Assembly (NCBI GenBank): GCA_036768485.1
Contig: JAVLUZ010000145.1
Location: 15,586,304-15,650,303, forward strand
DNA length: 64,000 nt
Source: Mermis nigrescens
Taxonomy: Eukaryota; Nematoda; Enoplea; Mermithida; Mermithidae
Direction: 5' to 3'
A model generated the notes under the pieces. It was not told where the DNA came from. It worked only from the letters and a program-made list of their open reading frames with translations, and ran no database searches. Position numbers and translations under genes: made by a program. The stretch's first letter is position 1. Each line of letters opens with the position of its first letter. Of this stretch, positions 1 to 12,149 are shown in pieces.

Positions 1-2478
1 AATAGGTACCACCTGTCGAAATGGTTCCCTGCTATCCAATCTGGTAACATCCCTCAGGCTCATGTTAGCTAATACCTTTTAGTGCCATAAAACTAGGCAC
101 CTACAGTCATGGGTCACACCAGATGGACATAAAAGGAACCAAATTGACCACATTTTGGTCAGGCAATCCCACAGAGGCACATTAACCAACTGTCGCTCAT
201 ACTGGGGCTTAAATGTCATCACAGACCATGCCCTAGTTCTTGCAACTATCAATATTGAAAAGCCAAGTACAAAAAATTGCCACCAATTAAGAAATTCGAT
301 ATAACTAAGTTAAAATGTCCAGAATAAGCCCAGTCCTTTAAGGATGCATGCAGTGTGAACCTTGGCTCGTTAAATGCAAGCCGGGACGAAATAGTAGATT
401 CCTATTGGACTAAACTTAGAAGAAGCATCCACCAAGCTGCAACAACAAGTCTCTTCTAAAGACTGGTTATCATCAGAGACAAATGAGCTATCAGAGCAAA
501 GGAAGTCTGCTCTAGCACAAAAAGACCTGGCAAAGGCTATAAGCCTTGTCATGATGTCCAGCAACAGGCTAGAAGGAATAAAGAACTTTATTTGGAACCA
601 AAGAGCAGCAGAGCTCGAACGTGCAAGAGATCTAGGTGACTCGAAGAAACTATTCCACTTGATGAAGGAAGTTGCAAGAAAGTATTCGCCTCCTATTAGT
701 GATGTCATCATGAACAATAATGGGCATCTATTGTGCTGCCGGGATGATAAGCTCAAGCAATGGAAGAACCACTTCGATGTTCTCTTGAATCCACAGCTAT
801 TGCCTGCTCCTACAACATTGGTCATCCCCCAGCCTGCTGCAGCATATACCATAGCCGAAGATCCACCCAGCTCAACAGAGATTGAGAAAGCAGCAAAATG
901 CCTAAAGAGTGGGAAAGCAGCTGGGCCTGATGAACTACCTCCAGAGCTGTACAAGACTGCTCTGCCACTGCTTCTTCCGCGTCTGGAAAACCTATTCAAG
1001 GCAATATGGGCACAAGAAAAGATGCCTGAAGACTGGGGTGAAGCTATTATTATTCCGTTCCATAAAAAAGGGTCTAGGTCTTTATGCAGCAACTACAGAG
1101 GCATCTCTTTGCTAAAAGTAATCTGTAAGATGCTAGGAAAGGATCCTTTTAATCGCCTTCTCTTAGAACGGAACAAAAGGACACGAGAAAATCAAGCTGG
1201 TTTCCGCCCAGGGTATAGCTGTAAGGATCAAATATTTACTTTGAGACAGCTGTTAGAGCTTATATATTAGTTCCGGGAAGATATTCACGTTGCCTTTATC
1301 GACTTCAAAGCGGCATTCGACATCATACAACGGGAAAAAATTGGTTTCTATTAACATCTGATGGCGTACCACCCAAAGTATGCAGAATCATGCAAGCCCT
1401 GTACAAAACACAACCTCTAAGGTTCACGCTTATGGTGACTTTAGCGAAAGATTCACAACACAATCTGGAGTACAACAAGGTGGCATCTTATCTCCCCTGC
1501 TGTTCAACCTGGGCATGGATTTTATTCTGAAAAATGCCCTTGACACCAAACCAGGTGAGATCACCTTATACCCTTCAGGGGTACGAATCACCAACTTAAT
1601 CTTTGCTGGTGATGTTGCAATACTAGCAAACTCAGCCAATGACTTGCAGGAAATGATGGATAGAATCATAGCTGAATCTGGAAGAATCGGTCTGCAAATA
1701 AATGCTTCTAAGACAAAATATCTGCATGCAGCCTCTAATGATCCATCAGACCAAATACATATGGACAACTCTCCAATCGAGAAAGTAGACTGCTTCACAT
1801 ACCTTGGCAGCCAGGTCACAACACCTGGTGGAGCGTCTGAGGAGATAAGATCCGTATAAAACGAGCATCCAATGTTTTCAATGCTCTTATTAATTTTTGG
1901 AAGCGGTGTGATATCCGGCATAAAACCAAAGTCCGGATTTACTGTACTACTGTGAGGTCAACACTACTTTACGCTAGCAAAACATGGCCTGTGCTGGAGT
2001 CAGACTGTAAAAAGTTGGAAGTTTTTGACCATCGTTGTCTGAGGCGCATCTTAGGGATCCACTTCCCGTTATTAGTCACCAACGAAGAGATCCGAAGAAG
2101 ATGTAATGTAATACCAGTCTCCAGCCTAGTCAGACTGAAACGATGGAAATGGTTTGGTCACGTTTTACGAATGCCTGAAAACCACCTTCCCGGAATAACA
2201 ATCAGGAGCCTGCCGGAACCCGGATGGAAACGCCCGCAGGGTGGCGTCAGAAAGACAATGCAGCGATCACTCATGAAAGAAGCCAAGGAACCTTTGGCCA
2301 CCTTCAACCTCAACCAGAAACAATTCACCATCAAATGGCTTGAAATTTTATCTACTATAGCGCATGATAGAAGCCAGTGGCGCCTGCAGACGGAACAGGA
2401 TCATCCTGCAGTTGCAAGAAAATGAAGATGGCATATTCGCTTTCGAATGAAGCCTATAAGCAAGTAAGCAAGCATTTG
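1..2478 (+). mobile_element. Decayed RTE-like non-LTR retrotransposon (LINE), 5' part outside window
   Basis: The stretch reads, in order, as the end of an apurinic-type endonuclease, a reverse transcriptase and the LINE C-terminal region, all on the plus strand. The endonuclease end lies at about 106-260, where NQIDHILV and TDHALV are legible; these match the closing motifs of APE-type endonucleases. The element ends in a short AAGC/AAGT-type tail near 2457-2478, as expected of a LINE 3' end. Several frameshifts and stops separate the pieces, so it is dead. The C-terminal block with YLGS and WFGHVLRMP resembles RTE-type elements, but the clade is not certain. Confidence 0.85.
551..2425 (+). 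pseudogene. Reverse transcriptase and C-terminal region of RTE-like LINE (broken)
   Basis: Three open pieces at 551-1270, 1380-1859 and 1952-2425 make one degraded ORF2. The first holds the linker and RT fingers, with KAAGPDELPPELYK, the NYRGISLL block and QAGFRPGYSCKDQIF. A stop at 1268-1270 and a frame change separate it from the palm, where FIDFKAAFD is legible just after 1290. The second holds SGVQQGGILSPLLF and the catalytic box, which reads FAGD instead of the canonical FADD, so one catalytic aspartate is lost. The third holds RCLRRILGI and RWKWFGHVLRMP, typical of the LINE C-terminal region. The role would be target-primed reverse transcription of its own RNA. No active protein can come from this copy. 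Confidence 0.85.
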
Positions 2479-3430
2479 TTTACACTCAACAGTGGTATAA
2501 AATGGTTTACACCTAACGTTTATTTGTGTCCAATCCATTGTGGAGCGCTAAGTTTTTCACAAATGTTGATCTTAATATAAGAATCATTGATCCTAATAAA
2601 ATCTGCTTTTCACCAGATGGCTGTGTATAGTTTAAACGAAAATGTAACTTTTTCTCTAGAGAATTGCAGACGGCTTAATTTATTTTATCAAAATATTCTC
2701 TCTGATGTCAAAATTACGAATCTGGACTTTAAATTATTCAATATTCATAAATTTGTTGAAATTTATTGAGGCTAAATATAAATTACGCGCATCCGTTATG
2801 CCATACGTTTTGTATAATGTGCTATTTTAAGCATACTTTAAATGAAAAACTTGTCATTATAATGTACTTATATAAGGGTATTACGGCTTATTACCGTAAG
2901 AGAAAATTTTATGGTTTAGATTGCTGGGGCGGTTTTTTAGATGACCAACATGTTAAGCAAAGCACGTTAAACACCAATAAGAAGTGTTAAAACAATCAGT
3001 TGCTGCGAGAGCACAACTCAAGAAGCCATTGATGCAGTGATAAAATAATACAGTCATAAGAATTTAACAAAAATGGGCCGTTTTGAATGGAACAGACTAT
3101 AGAGCAAATTTCGAAATACAAAAAGAATCCTTGTCCTACAACGTTTTTATTCGTATTTTATTAGTCACCTCTGTTGAGCTGCTGACAGCCTTCAGAAAAT
3201 AATTCACCAAGAAAGTCTTATGTTATAAAGTCGCGCAAAGAGTTTACACGCTCATTGCACGATGAGCACAGAGTATAAAGCAGTATAAACAAAGCCGCCG
3301 CGAACTTTTTAATTATATAGCCTTTAAATAATGCCGCATCTTCCAGATATGTTCCGCTTTAGCTCTGGGGGGTTGACATATGTTAGGGGTACCCAAGTAT
3401 ATTATAGGTACGCGCTAATGTGCTACCTTT
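2474..3430. repeat. Fragments of the GTGTAAAG-array repeat family
   Basis: The first part (about 2474-2760, plus orientation) matches the segment near 19268-19420, sharing TTTACACTCAACAGTGG, a TTTACACCTAACG-like motif and AAAATTACGAATCTG. The last part (about 3190-3430, minus orientation) is the family's 5' end, with the hairpin, TACCTATAATATACTTGGGT and a GGTGCGG-like block. The middle carries no recognisable gene. The RTE-like LINE abuts this repeat directly, so one probably inserted into the other. Confidence 0.6.
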
Positions 3431-3454
3431 GATGGTAATAATATTGATTGCGTT

Positions 3455-3618
3455 CAGGGGCGGATTTAGGGGGCGGGGGGCCGCCCCTCATTGGCCCAAA
3501 ATGGTGCTCAAAATTAAGGATTTTTGAGCGATTTTTAGCGATTTTCAGGTTAAAACGGCTGATTTTTCCGCAGCTAGGGTACCGCCCCCCCCTTAGGAAA
3601 ATCCTGGATCCGCCACTG
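3455..3618. mobile_element. hAT-type MITE, 164 bp
   Basis: Terminal inverted repeats read CAGGGGCGGATTTAGG at the left and CAGTGGCGGATCCAGG on the opposite strand at the right. A perfect 8-bp target duplication, attgcgtt, flanks it at 3447-3454 and 3619-3626. The CAG start, 8-bp duplication and lack of coding capacity fit a non-autonomous hAT element. Apparent Gly/Pro-rich ORFs here are fortuitous. Confidence 0.9.
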
Positions 3619-3626
3619 ATTGCGTT

Positions 3627-4992
3627 GTGTTTGTTTGATGCTAAAAACAGAATTTTATTCGATTTTTTCCAAAAATTGTCATAAATAGATTTTAAATTAC
3701 TTTTTATGGCCAGTTTTACTTGTTTATTGCAATTTTCGGCCAAAAATTAAAGTTATCTATCCTGAAAATGGCAAGGGACCCATCTAAAATTTCGGACCGT
3801 TACATTTTTTGTTCGTGTGCCTTTTAAATTATTCTCGACAAATGAAAGCATTCTAAATCTGTTTCTCTCGGAAGAAAATCGGTTTTTTCAACAACAATAT
3901 TTGTTTATGATAATGCATTGTTACCTGCAAAAATTTAACATAATACACTTTTGCTAGGCTTTAGAGTAAAAAAATAGGAAACTGAAATTTGAAGACTATG
4001 GGGTTTAAGGGTAGAAAATTTGATCATGAAAGCATCAAAAAAGCAAGCCGACATGGAAAGCACTTTCTGTAATATACACACTAGCGACCTATTCAAGAAC
4101 ACGATACGCTTAATCAAAATAGAAACATATATGAAATGTGATCAATATTCGATCTCATACCCGGTCATCGTAATTAAGTAGGCTCCACTACGTTGTTTAC
4201 CGAAAAATTTGAGGTTCATTGCATATATAATAGTTGAAAAGAAAAAATCGTAAGTTTGAAGGACAGCAACAGCCATGATTCCAGTGCCTCAAGTTTTGCT
4301 CAGAATTATAGAAAATCAACCATAAGGCTAGCATACAAATTCGGCGATAAGGTGGGGATGATGGGGGTGACGAATTCTGACTTTGCCTTTTAAGCTTGGG
4401 AACTATAGATGAGCAGCAGATAAATTCTGGAGAGGAGTTCGATGAGGTGAAATCGCAAAAACAACACTGAAAATAAACAAAGATTGATTAGTTGTTTTGT
4501 TTCTCACCAATTTAACGACATATAAACAATAGATCACCTTTCAGGTCACTTGCATCTTGTATTATGCTACATTACCACTAGTCTGTTCATAAATAAATCT
4601 TTGTATTCCTAATTCTCTTTGCACCCACTAAGCCTAAATAAGAAATAGGGAACAAACACCTTGAAAGATTGTTGGAAGAAATAAGCCATAAAAATAAATA
4701 TCGGATGCCCACAGCGGACTTAATTATCTGGTCAGGCCAAAATTGAAATTAATCCTACAAAATTGCACTTGTTCTGACTCTAAATCTTACGGCAAATTCA
4801 AAAATTTAAAATTTTTTTCGCGAAAAAGTAAACTGACAGTTTTATGAGGGAATGCAAGTAAAATTAATATTCCAGTGCTGTATCGAGTTAATTCATTTTT
4901 GCTACTCTTACCTTATATTTACTACTTCTAAAACCATAACACCTGCATTCGGAGTATTTTAAAATAATACAATTTATCATTAATTCTTAAAC
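3627..4992. other. AT-rich non-coding stretch
   Basis: No ORF with coding character, RNA gene or clear repeat was found between the hAT MITE and the next repeat copy. Confidence 0.5.
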
Positions 4993-5363
4993 TAGCAAAG
5001 AAAAATGCTCCGATGGAACGAAAAAGGACGAATATACTTGGAATTTCGCATCATTGAGGACATAAAAGGAGTGGACTAGGGAAAAATCCTGCGAAAATTG
5101 TAAGAATTTGCTAAAGATTGGACTTCCGCTAAAAAGACAAAAAATCGAATTATATTATGTGGCCTGGAAGTTGCTACTAAGGATAAATACCACTCCGGGT
5201 GGGCGGTAAGAAATAGACCTTTTTCGGGCAAAAAATACCCGGAAAATTGGTATAAGCGCTAAAATAGCCTTTAAACTATGTTATCTCACAGTTACTGGTC
5301 AATTAAAAGCATTTTTGAAGAACATTCTCATTTTTCATCAATGTTCGGTCTTCATTTTGCCTA

Positions 5364-5529
5364 TAGTTTGTTTCACATAACTTCGTGCATAAATTCTAAA
5401 AATTTTCATCGACAGTAGGCCGAGGGTTACGATATTTATATATCAGATCAATGCTTTAATCGCAATCTGTCAGCTTATTGCCGCCAGATAGTTTTAAAAT
5501 TTATGATCGAAGTTGTGTGAAACAGACTA
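5364..5529. mobile_element. MITE-B, palindromic TA-inserting MITE, 166 bp
   Basis: The ends read TAGTTTGTTTCACATAA and, reversed, TAGTCTGTTTCACACAA, flanked on each side by TA. The interior is also self-complementary (CGACAGTAGGCCGA near the middle left, TCAGCTTATTGCCG on the right), so the strand can fold along its full length. A TA duplication and palindromic form fit a Tc1/mariner-type MITE. Confidence 0.75.
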
Positions 5530-6215
5530 TAACTTCCCAAGAAAATATCGCATTGTTTTGGCATAATTCATTTATCAAGCCTTTGACGATTAACTGAATA
5601 TTAATAAGACATGTGTTATTGATAAGAAACAGATCAGTTATTAGCAGCCATCACAGCTTCCTCATAATCTCTTATTCTGAGTCAGTAAAAAATGTTTTGT
5701 GATGGCACGTTTTCTTTGGGTTTACGAGGTTTTGGCGTCAGCAACTTATAAATTATTCTAATTATATCAATTATAAAGCAATTTAAAAATAAATTATACA
5801 TTCAGAAATTAGGTTCTACAAGCTACAAAATGGCATATTGTTCTTTTCGATTGGATGAGTATTCATTCGTGTACGACTAAAAAACTGTAGAAAATCCAGT
5901 GTAGTTTTAGAAGCATAATTATGTCACTAAATTCAAAGATATTCTGAAAGTAATTTATGCCATCACGTATAGAATTGAATGGGCTTTCAAAATCTGTATT
6001 ATACTTTAATAATAAATGAAATTTAAATAATTAATAAGACTACAAAGAGTGTGGCGCCAAAACGACGGCACCAAAACGTCCCATTCAGCGTTTTTTTCAG
6101 AGGCCACACACAGTAAATACTTCGTTTTTTGTGTTTTTTTAGCTAAAGTCGAATTTTTAGCAGATTCTTACAGCTCTCACAGGCATTCCACCGGAACATT
6201 TTTCTAAGCCATTAC

Positions 6216-6464
6216 CATAGGTGGATGGCACCAAAGTTCTGGGGGAGCAAGATTTTTTTCAAAAGTCAAAAAATGACCTTAACAATTGTTATGTGGCATA
6301 AACAACATTTTTCAACGTTTCTCATCGAGCACTATCCATTGGCATCATTGCGAAAAAAACAAAACAATTTGAAAAAATTAAATTATGGAGGTGATATATT
6401 GGTTTTTGGGGTCTATTGTGGTTTCTAGGGGTGCATAAACTCAAACCCTCACGCCCGGATATGG
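6216..6464 (+). mobile_element. MITE-A copy inserted in the copy I right inverted repeat
   Basis: It shares with the other members a start near CATAGGTGGATGGCACCAAA, an internal ATGTGGCATAAACAACATTT block, a TCATCGAGCACTATCCATTG block and an ACGCCCGGATATG end. The outer half of the copy I right inverted repeat is missing at this point. Confidence 0.7.
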
Positions 6465-7740
6465 CTAGTTCCCTACTTCATTAGCAAGATTAAGTATATC
6501 ACTCAGCAAATACTCGTTTAAACGGTAAGATGCCACAGTGACGACTGCAGTGCTTGAAAGTAAAAAAAGATTGTTCTGAGCATCAGTATTATCTTTTTTG
6601 ACAAGACAACCTGACCTTACTTAATCAGATCAAATGTTTTTATTGTAAACTTACTGCAACTACTGGGTGTAAATATGACTTACACCCAGATTCGTAATCC
6701 CGACATTACGGAAGACATTTTTGAAAAAATTAAGCATCAAAAACGCTATGGAAATAAATTTAATTTTCAGTGTACACTTTATACAACTACTAGGTGTAAA
6801 GAAAGCATACAGTCAGATCCGTAATTCTGGTATTACGGAGAATATACTGAAAAATTCACGTTTCACAACGCTTAGCAAATAATGTGAATTTTTAGTGTAA
6901 TCTTCACATTCTGAAATAAATCAATTATGTTAGCTTTACACAACTACTGGGTGTAGCAAAAACTAACAGTCAGATTCATAATCCTTGTATTACGCAGTGC
7001 ATTCCAAAAAAAATTTACGACTTGCAACGCTATGGAAGTAAAATGAATTTTCAGTGTAAACTTTACACCTCCGCAATAAGTCAATATCTAGTATTATTAA
7101 ATGCGCTTACGTGACTGCGTGATCTCTGATGCTTAGCGCATTTCTACAATTGTGATTATGACTCATTATTAGGAGAAGTTTACAGACAAAAACCCGCGTG
7201 TAAAGAAAGGAGACTAAATACGATGTGTAACCACTTGCATGAACTTTTTAAAGAACAGCTGCACTTTTTTAAAGAACAGTTTGCACTATCTGTTCTATAC
7301 CCGGAGAAGTTGGCAGACAAGAAAGGCCAAAAAACATGTTTTTTACCAATTAGTTTAAACTTTACATTTCCATTACTAATTGTGTGTTGAGATTAGAGAA
7401 ACGCGTGCAATTATGATGAGTAATTCTTAAGACATTCTACATTTTTAGAATACTTAGCACGTCCAGATTTGTAACCAGAAAAGTTGGAGGATTAAAAGAA
7501 GGTAAAAACGTTTTTTCGTCCACTACCAGAGTGTAAAATTTCATCTCATATAAGCAACTCCGTTGGCTTTACACAAAGTGGTCAAGTTCTACGTGTAGGC
7601 CTTGAAATGCAATACCTTTCCGACAGAACGATTTAAGCGGACTCTTTATTGATGATGTTGGCCAACATATTGACGACAACAGCACGCCCGAAATGTGTCT
7701 GAGACTTTTACACTCTTTACACTCCCACTCAGGAACTAAT

Positions 7741-8255
7741 GCAAATTTCGAAAGATAAAAACACTTTTTTAGGTAATTTCGTGCTCTACAATTTTCTTTT
7801 TAAAATTTTGCCGGCATTTATGCTGAGTTGTTGACAAGCTCGGCTTAGAAACCATCAAAACTCGCTGTCTCGAACACTGTACACTCTCATTCACTTGGAA
7901 TTAGGTATAGAGAAAAAATAAGAAATTCAGGTGAATCAACTTTATATTATACCTACGATAACGAATTGTGATCGTCGCAGATCATTATTAGTCTGTATGT
8001 GCTTTCTATAGAATCGAAATGGCAAGCCTTGGGTTGAGGGTTCCAATTTAACCTGTCGGAGAGCTGACGTTTTAATTTTTTTCTAAAGAAGCTATATCTG
8101 AAAAAATCATAAAACAGATAAGGTTTAGCTCATTGCAACAGGCATTTTATGTAGGTTTTCCCAATCAGTTGTTTTGTTCACGCTGTAGAAGATGAGGTTG
8201 AAGAACTATCTCGCTTTCCGCGTTTCTTAGATTGCTTCCCTTTATTTCTGGCACG
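7741..8255. other. Non-coding stretch
   Basis: I found no coding or RNA feature here. A few loose TTTACAC-like motifs suggest a decayed edge of repeat copy I. Confidence 0.4.
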
Positions 8256-8266
8256 TCGTGTGTGTA

Positions 8267-8300
<34 letters not shown>

Positions 8301-8350
8301 GTACGTGCGCGCGTGCGTGCGTGTGTGTGTGCGCGCGCGTGTGTATGTGT
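8256..8350. repeat. (TG)n/(CG)n-rich microsatellite
   Basis: Alternating TG with a TGCG and CGCG stretch, about 95 bp. Alternating purine-pyrimidine DNA of this kind can adopt Z-form. Confidence 0.9.
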
Positions 8351-8740
8351 TTTTTCTTTTTATAATAAACGCTGTGAAGTACTTATACAGGGGAGCGCTG
8401 TTGTGCAAAAGTTAAACGATTGAGGGAGTTTACAAAATAAAAACAGCGAAATCACATTATTTACAGATTATAAGTAATTATATCCTTTAAAAAGTACCCG
8501 TAGCTAGCTAAGCTAACATAGAAGATGCAAAAGTTTCCCTATTTTCTTACCGAAAAAATTCCCAGTCTCTGAAAATAAGAACGTATTAAAACATCGAATT
8601 ACGAACTCAATAAGGAATAAATTTAAGCACTTTCAGTCCATAGATTAGCACTTATTTAAAATCGTCATAAAATATGTGTTTTATTTCATTTGGTATCCGC
8701 CTGCAATTAGTAAGTCTCCACCAATATAGATAATTTTTTG

Positions 8741-11700
8741 TCACTGACGCAAAATTACTCCACGCGTCAATAATTTTACTATTTTTTCTAAATCATTTCT
8801 TGTAATCCAAACGCACGTTTGATCTATTTGTATCAGCGCATTAACGCCCGTTTCGATCGATTTATTTGGCGACAGAAACCCAAAAAATTTTATTTTCCTT
8901 GTCCAACTGTATATTAATGCGTAAAAACAAGTCGGAAAAATGTTTACGCGCTCGCACTCAACAATCGGCGTGCATATTCGTCTCTTTATCATTTCGTCCA
9001 CGAGAAAGGCAAAATTTACAATCCGGGGGAACCCCATTTTTCCATTTTTGAGACCCGGTGAGGCGTCTGTAACGCATCATTAATAAAACAATAATGAACA
9101 GCTTTCGTGTAACCCCTTATTTGTTTTAGAAATAAAAAATCGCAATAGGACTCAAGCCGAACGTCGAATTGCAAAATATTTTTCCACTTTAACAAAAAAC
9201 GATCGTAGTTTGGCTTACGCCCGACTGATTATCGTTCCGTATAAAAATTTTGTAGAAACTTTCTACCGTTCGTAAAAAATATCGTACAAACGAACATGTG
9301 TATCGTTTGGGTCAAATTTGTATTTATCACCAACGTGCAGCAATTCTTTTAAAAGGCGGGAAAATTTCTAAATTGATCTCCTTTTGAATCGAGAAATTTC
9401 GCAGCCGCGTATTTTACCATTAAAATCGAACCAAGTTAGATCCTCTCACGTATGCAGTCTTGCCAAAAACGCGAGTCTTAAAGCTTCGACTTTTTTTCGA
9501 TACTTTCTATTCCTATTCCGCCAAATTTCTTATAGTTTTGTATGACGTCTTGCTTAATTTTTGGCTCTCTGGCAGGATACCACAAAAATTTTTTTGTCGC
9601 CGCATTTGCCAGCTTAATTATTTTCTCAGTTGGCCTAATAAAAGTTGCGACATACCAAAATTTCGATAAAAAATACGTGTTTATAAAATTCGCGCGAGAT
9701 TCTAACGAGAACTTACAATGCGGGAAGATTTAATGAGCTTATATAACGTATTTTCTACCGGTTTATAGTTTGCCGTCTCGGCAAAACCGGCCTTATTAAA
9801 AATAATCCTGTAAATTTTCATCTCATCAACTAAAAACCGTTCGTATTCCTGAGGGGCACCGATATTATCATCCTTTATCATCAAAATTTGCGTTTTCTCT
9901 CCGTTTAACATCGTGCCAATCGCTTTTCGAAAAATTTAGTATTCTTCGAACACTTTTTTACCGATCTAAAATCTCTCAGCAAAAAATTTGTGTCATCAGC
10001 GTAATTGATAATTTCCACCTTTTCGTCCAGCAATGAGATGCCAACAATGGAATCATTCTTTCTAGGCTTATTACAAAAACTTCGGCTGCTAAAACGTATA
10101 ATATTGGTGATAAAGGACAACCTTGTCTGATGCCCCTTCCAATTTCGAAAGAAGCGGAAATAAATCCGTTTACCAGTAAAGAGGAATTGACTTTACCAGC
10201 TTTATAAATCGTTTTAATCATGTTTCTAAATTTTCGAGGAAAATTAAAATATTCTAGAGATCGATGCAAGAAAGGCCATTCTATCACATTGAATGCCGAT
10301 TTTTGATCCAGAGACAAGGTTAATCCAGACAATTTTTCATCATTTGTTGCCAAAATTAAAGAATAAACTGTTAAAATTCCGTCTCTTATATTTTTGCCGG
10401 GTATAAGCGCAGGTTTGAGCTTGGTTAATCAAATCCGGCGTAAAAAGTTTCATCCTATTATATAGGACTTTTGCAAAAATTTTATAGTCCACGTTGAGCA
10501 AAGTTATCGGCCTCCAGCTACTACGAAGTGCTCGATCCTCTTTCCCTTTATATATTTGACTAATTATGCCGTAATCCATGGAGGCCGGTAACTCCTCCCG
10601 GCGCACATGCTGTTGTACAATTTTCATGAAATTGGTACTAAATTTTCCGAAAATTGCTTATAAAATTCAGCAGATATTACGTCACTCCCGGGGATTTTCC
10701 CCACTTAAGTTCCTCAATAACCGTTAGAACTTCCTCCTCTTCTATCTCCGCTTCTAAAGTTTCGTGATTTTCATCATTAATGCAGGGCGAAGCTCCGCAG
10801 TTCATAAAATAATTTACCGCTTGCAAATCTAACCCTACTTCGGACATCAGTTCCAAATATTGGTTGGGTCCTAAATTCGTTTAAAATGTAAGGCTGATCA
10901 AAAATTTCGGTTCCGTCCGCTTTTTTAAGACTCGTGATAAGTCTTGAAATAGCAGACGATTTTTGAGCCTGTTTTGCTGTTATCATAGTATGCCTGTCGG
11001 AAACAATATTCTGATAATGCGTTTTGTGCAATCGAGAATTGATGTCATCCCACTCGCATTGCCGCACTATTTCAACCTTATCCGCCAGCTCATCCTTCAA
11101 GGAGGAATTATCTGGGAAGGTTGCAATTTTTCCCTTCAAAAAATTCATATCTTCTTCGAGAAAAAATCGTACCTTTTTCTTACGTCGAGCGACTTCGATG
11201 CTGATTTGCTTGCATTTTTCAGCTATTTGATCTTTTAACATTTCCCATTCATTCAGAAGAACGCGGTCTGCGGCCAGCATACAAATTTGTTTTTTAAATT
11301 TCTAAAATTGTAAGTTTTAACTCCTCATTTTGACTTAAAAGTAGCGCGTTCACTTCCCAATATGACGGCCCGGTTTTCAGTGCGGCACGAAAATCGAAAG
11401 AAGCGACTACAACTTTATGTTCCAAAAACTTACGCCAAAACTTTCCGTTTCACTAAATCTTTCATAAGATTTTTCGCGCAATAGATCCTATCGATACGCG
11501 ACATAGTGCGCTGCGTGGACCTAAAAGTGAACTGTTTATCGTAATTTTTTGGTTTATAAATACCGCTCTGTCTTAACTTTTGTTTAACTAAGGCAAATTC
11601 AGCATGACCCGCATCCGCACGTCTTCACTTAACGGGGAAACGATCGACCTCCGGATCCTCCACAAAATTAAAATCACCTACCATGACTATTTCGGGGAAA

Positions 11701-12129
11701 ATTTCGTTCTTTTCGGAAATTCGTGCCTTTTATATGCTGAAAAATTGCAATCTTTACTCCCTTTTGGCCGGTGCATAAAGTCCGATAAAAGCAATATCTG
11801 CACCTAAAGTTCTTAAATTAAAAGCCAGGCATCGCCCGCCAATTTCAAATAATTAATTGGCTTGTTTTATTTGTGTTGCATTGTTAATCAGAATCGAAAG
11901 CTCTGCATAATGCTGTTGCGAGAAGCTGTGAAATATGCGAAAATTTCTTTGAAAACATTATCGAAAAAAGAGCATCGTGTCGCGTATAAAAATGGGTTTC
12001 CTGCAAAACGACTACAGAAATATGTTTAATAATTTCAAAAACATCAATTATTTTCGTTCTCTTACTCTTAAAGCCTCCTACATTCAGAGTTACTATAGAA
12101 GAGCTGTTGCCATCATCCTTGCTGTTCAT
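8741..12129 (-). pseudogene. LINE ORF2: endonuclease and reverse transcriptase (broken)
   Basis: ORF2 would nick the target and reverse-transcribe the element RNA. On the minus strand its pieces are: an endonuclease N-terminus starting at 12129; an endonuclease C-terminal region in shifted frames; a connecting helical region (11280 down to 10777); RT fingers (10627-10340) with the PITLLNVDYKI block; RT palm (10353-9976) with DQKSAF and GCPLSP; the catalytic INYADDTNFLL box near 10000; thumb (9911-9702) with LNGEKTQIL; and a C-terminal domain ending at 8741. In the first palm block the usual AFD reads AFN, so one catalytic Asp is altered, but YADD is intact. The block set places it in the L1/Tx1 group. 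Multiple frameshifts make it non-functional. Confidence 0.8.
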
Positions 12130-12149
12130 AAGGATGCTAATCTATGAAC

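Larger units (their letters stand above)
4993..7740 (-). repeat. GTGTAAAG-array repeat family, copy I
   Basis: This copy lies in minus orientation. A terminal cassette (4993 to about 6215) starts with ACTAGCAAAGAAAAATGCTC, the outer edge of a ~170-bp inverted repeat; the matching right repeat begins near 6100 and is cut by a MITE. The array (about 6465-7740) holds units of roughly 130-155 bp with GTGTAAA and TTTACAC motifs next to GATTCGTAATCC. The cassette core has itself taken a palindromic MITE at 5364-5529. The core is related to copy IV, not to copies II and III. Confidence 0.65.

Noticed and set aside
3448..3684. Gly/Pro-rich ORF of 78 codons
   Set aside because: It lies on a hAT MITE with a proven 8-bp duplication.
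8178..8423. His/Thr- and Cys/Val-rich frames around 8.3 kb
   Set aside because: Produced by the (TG)n microsatellite.
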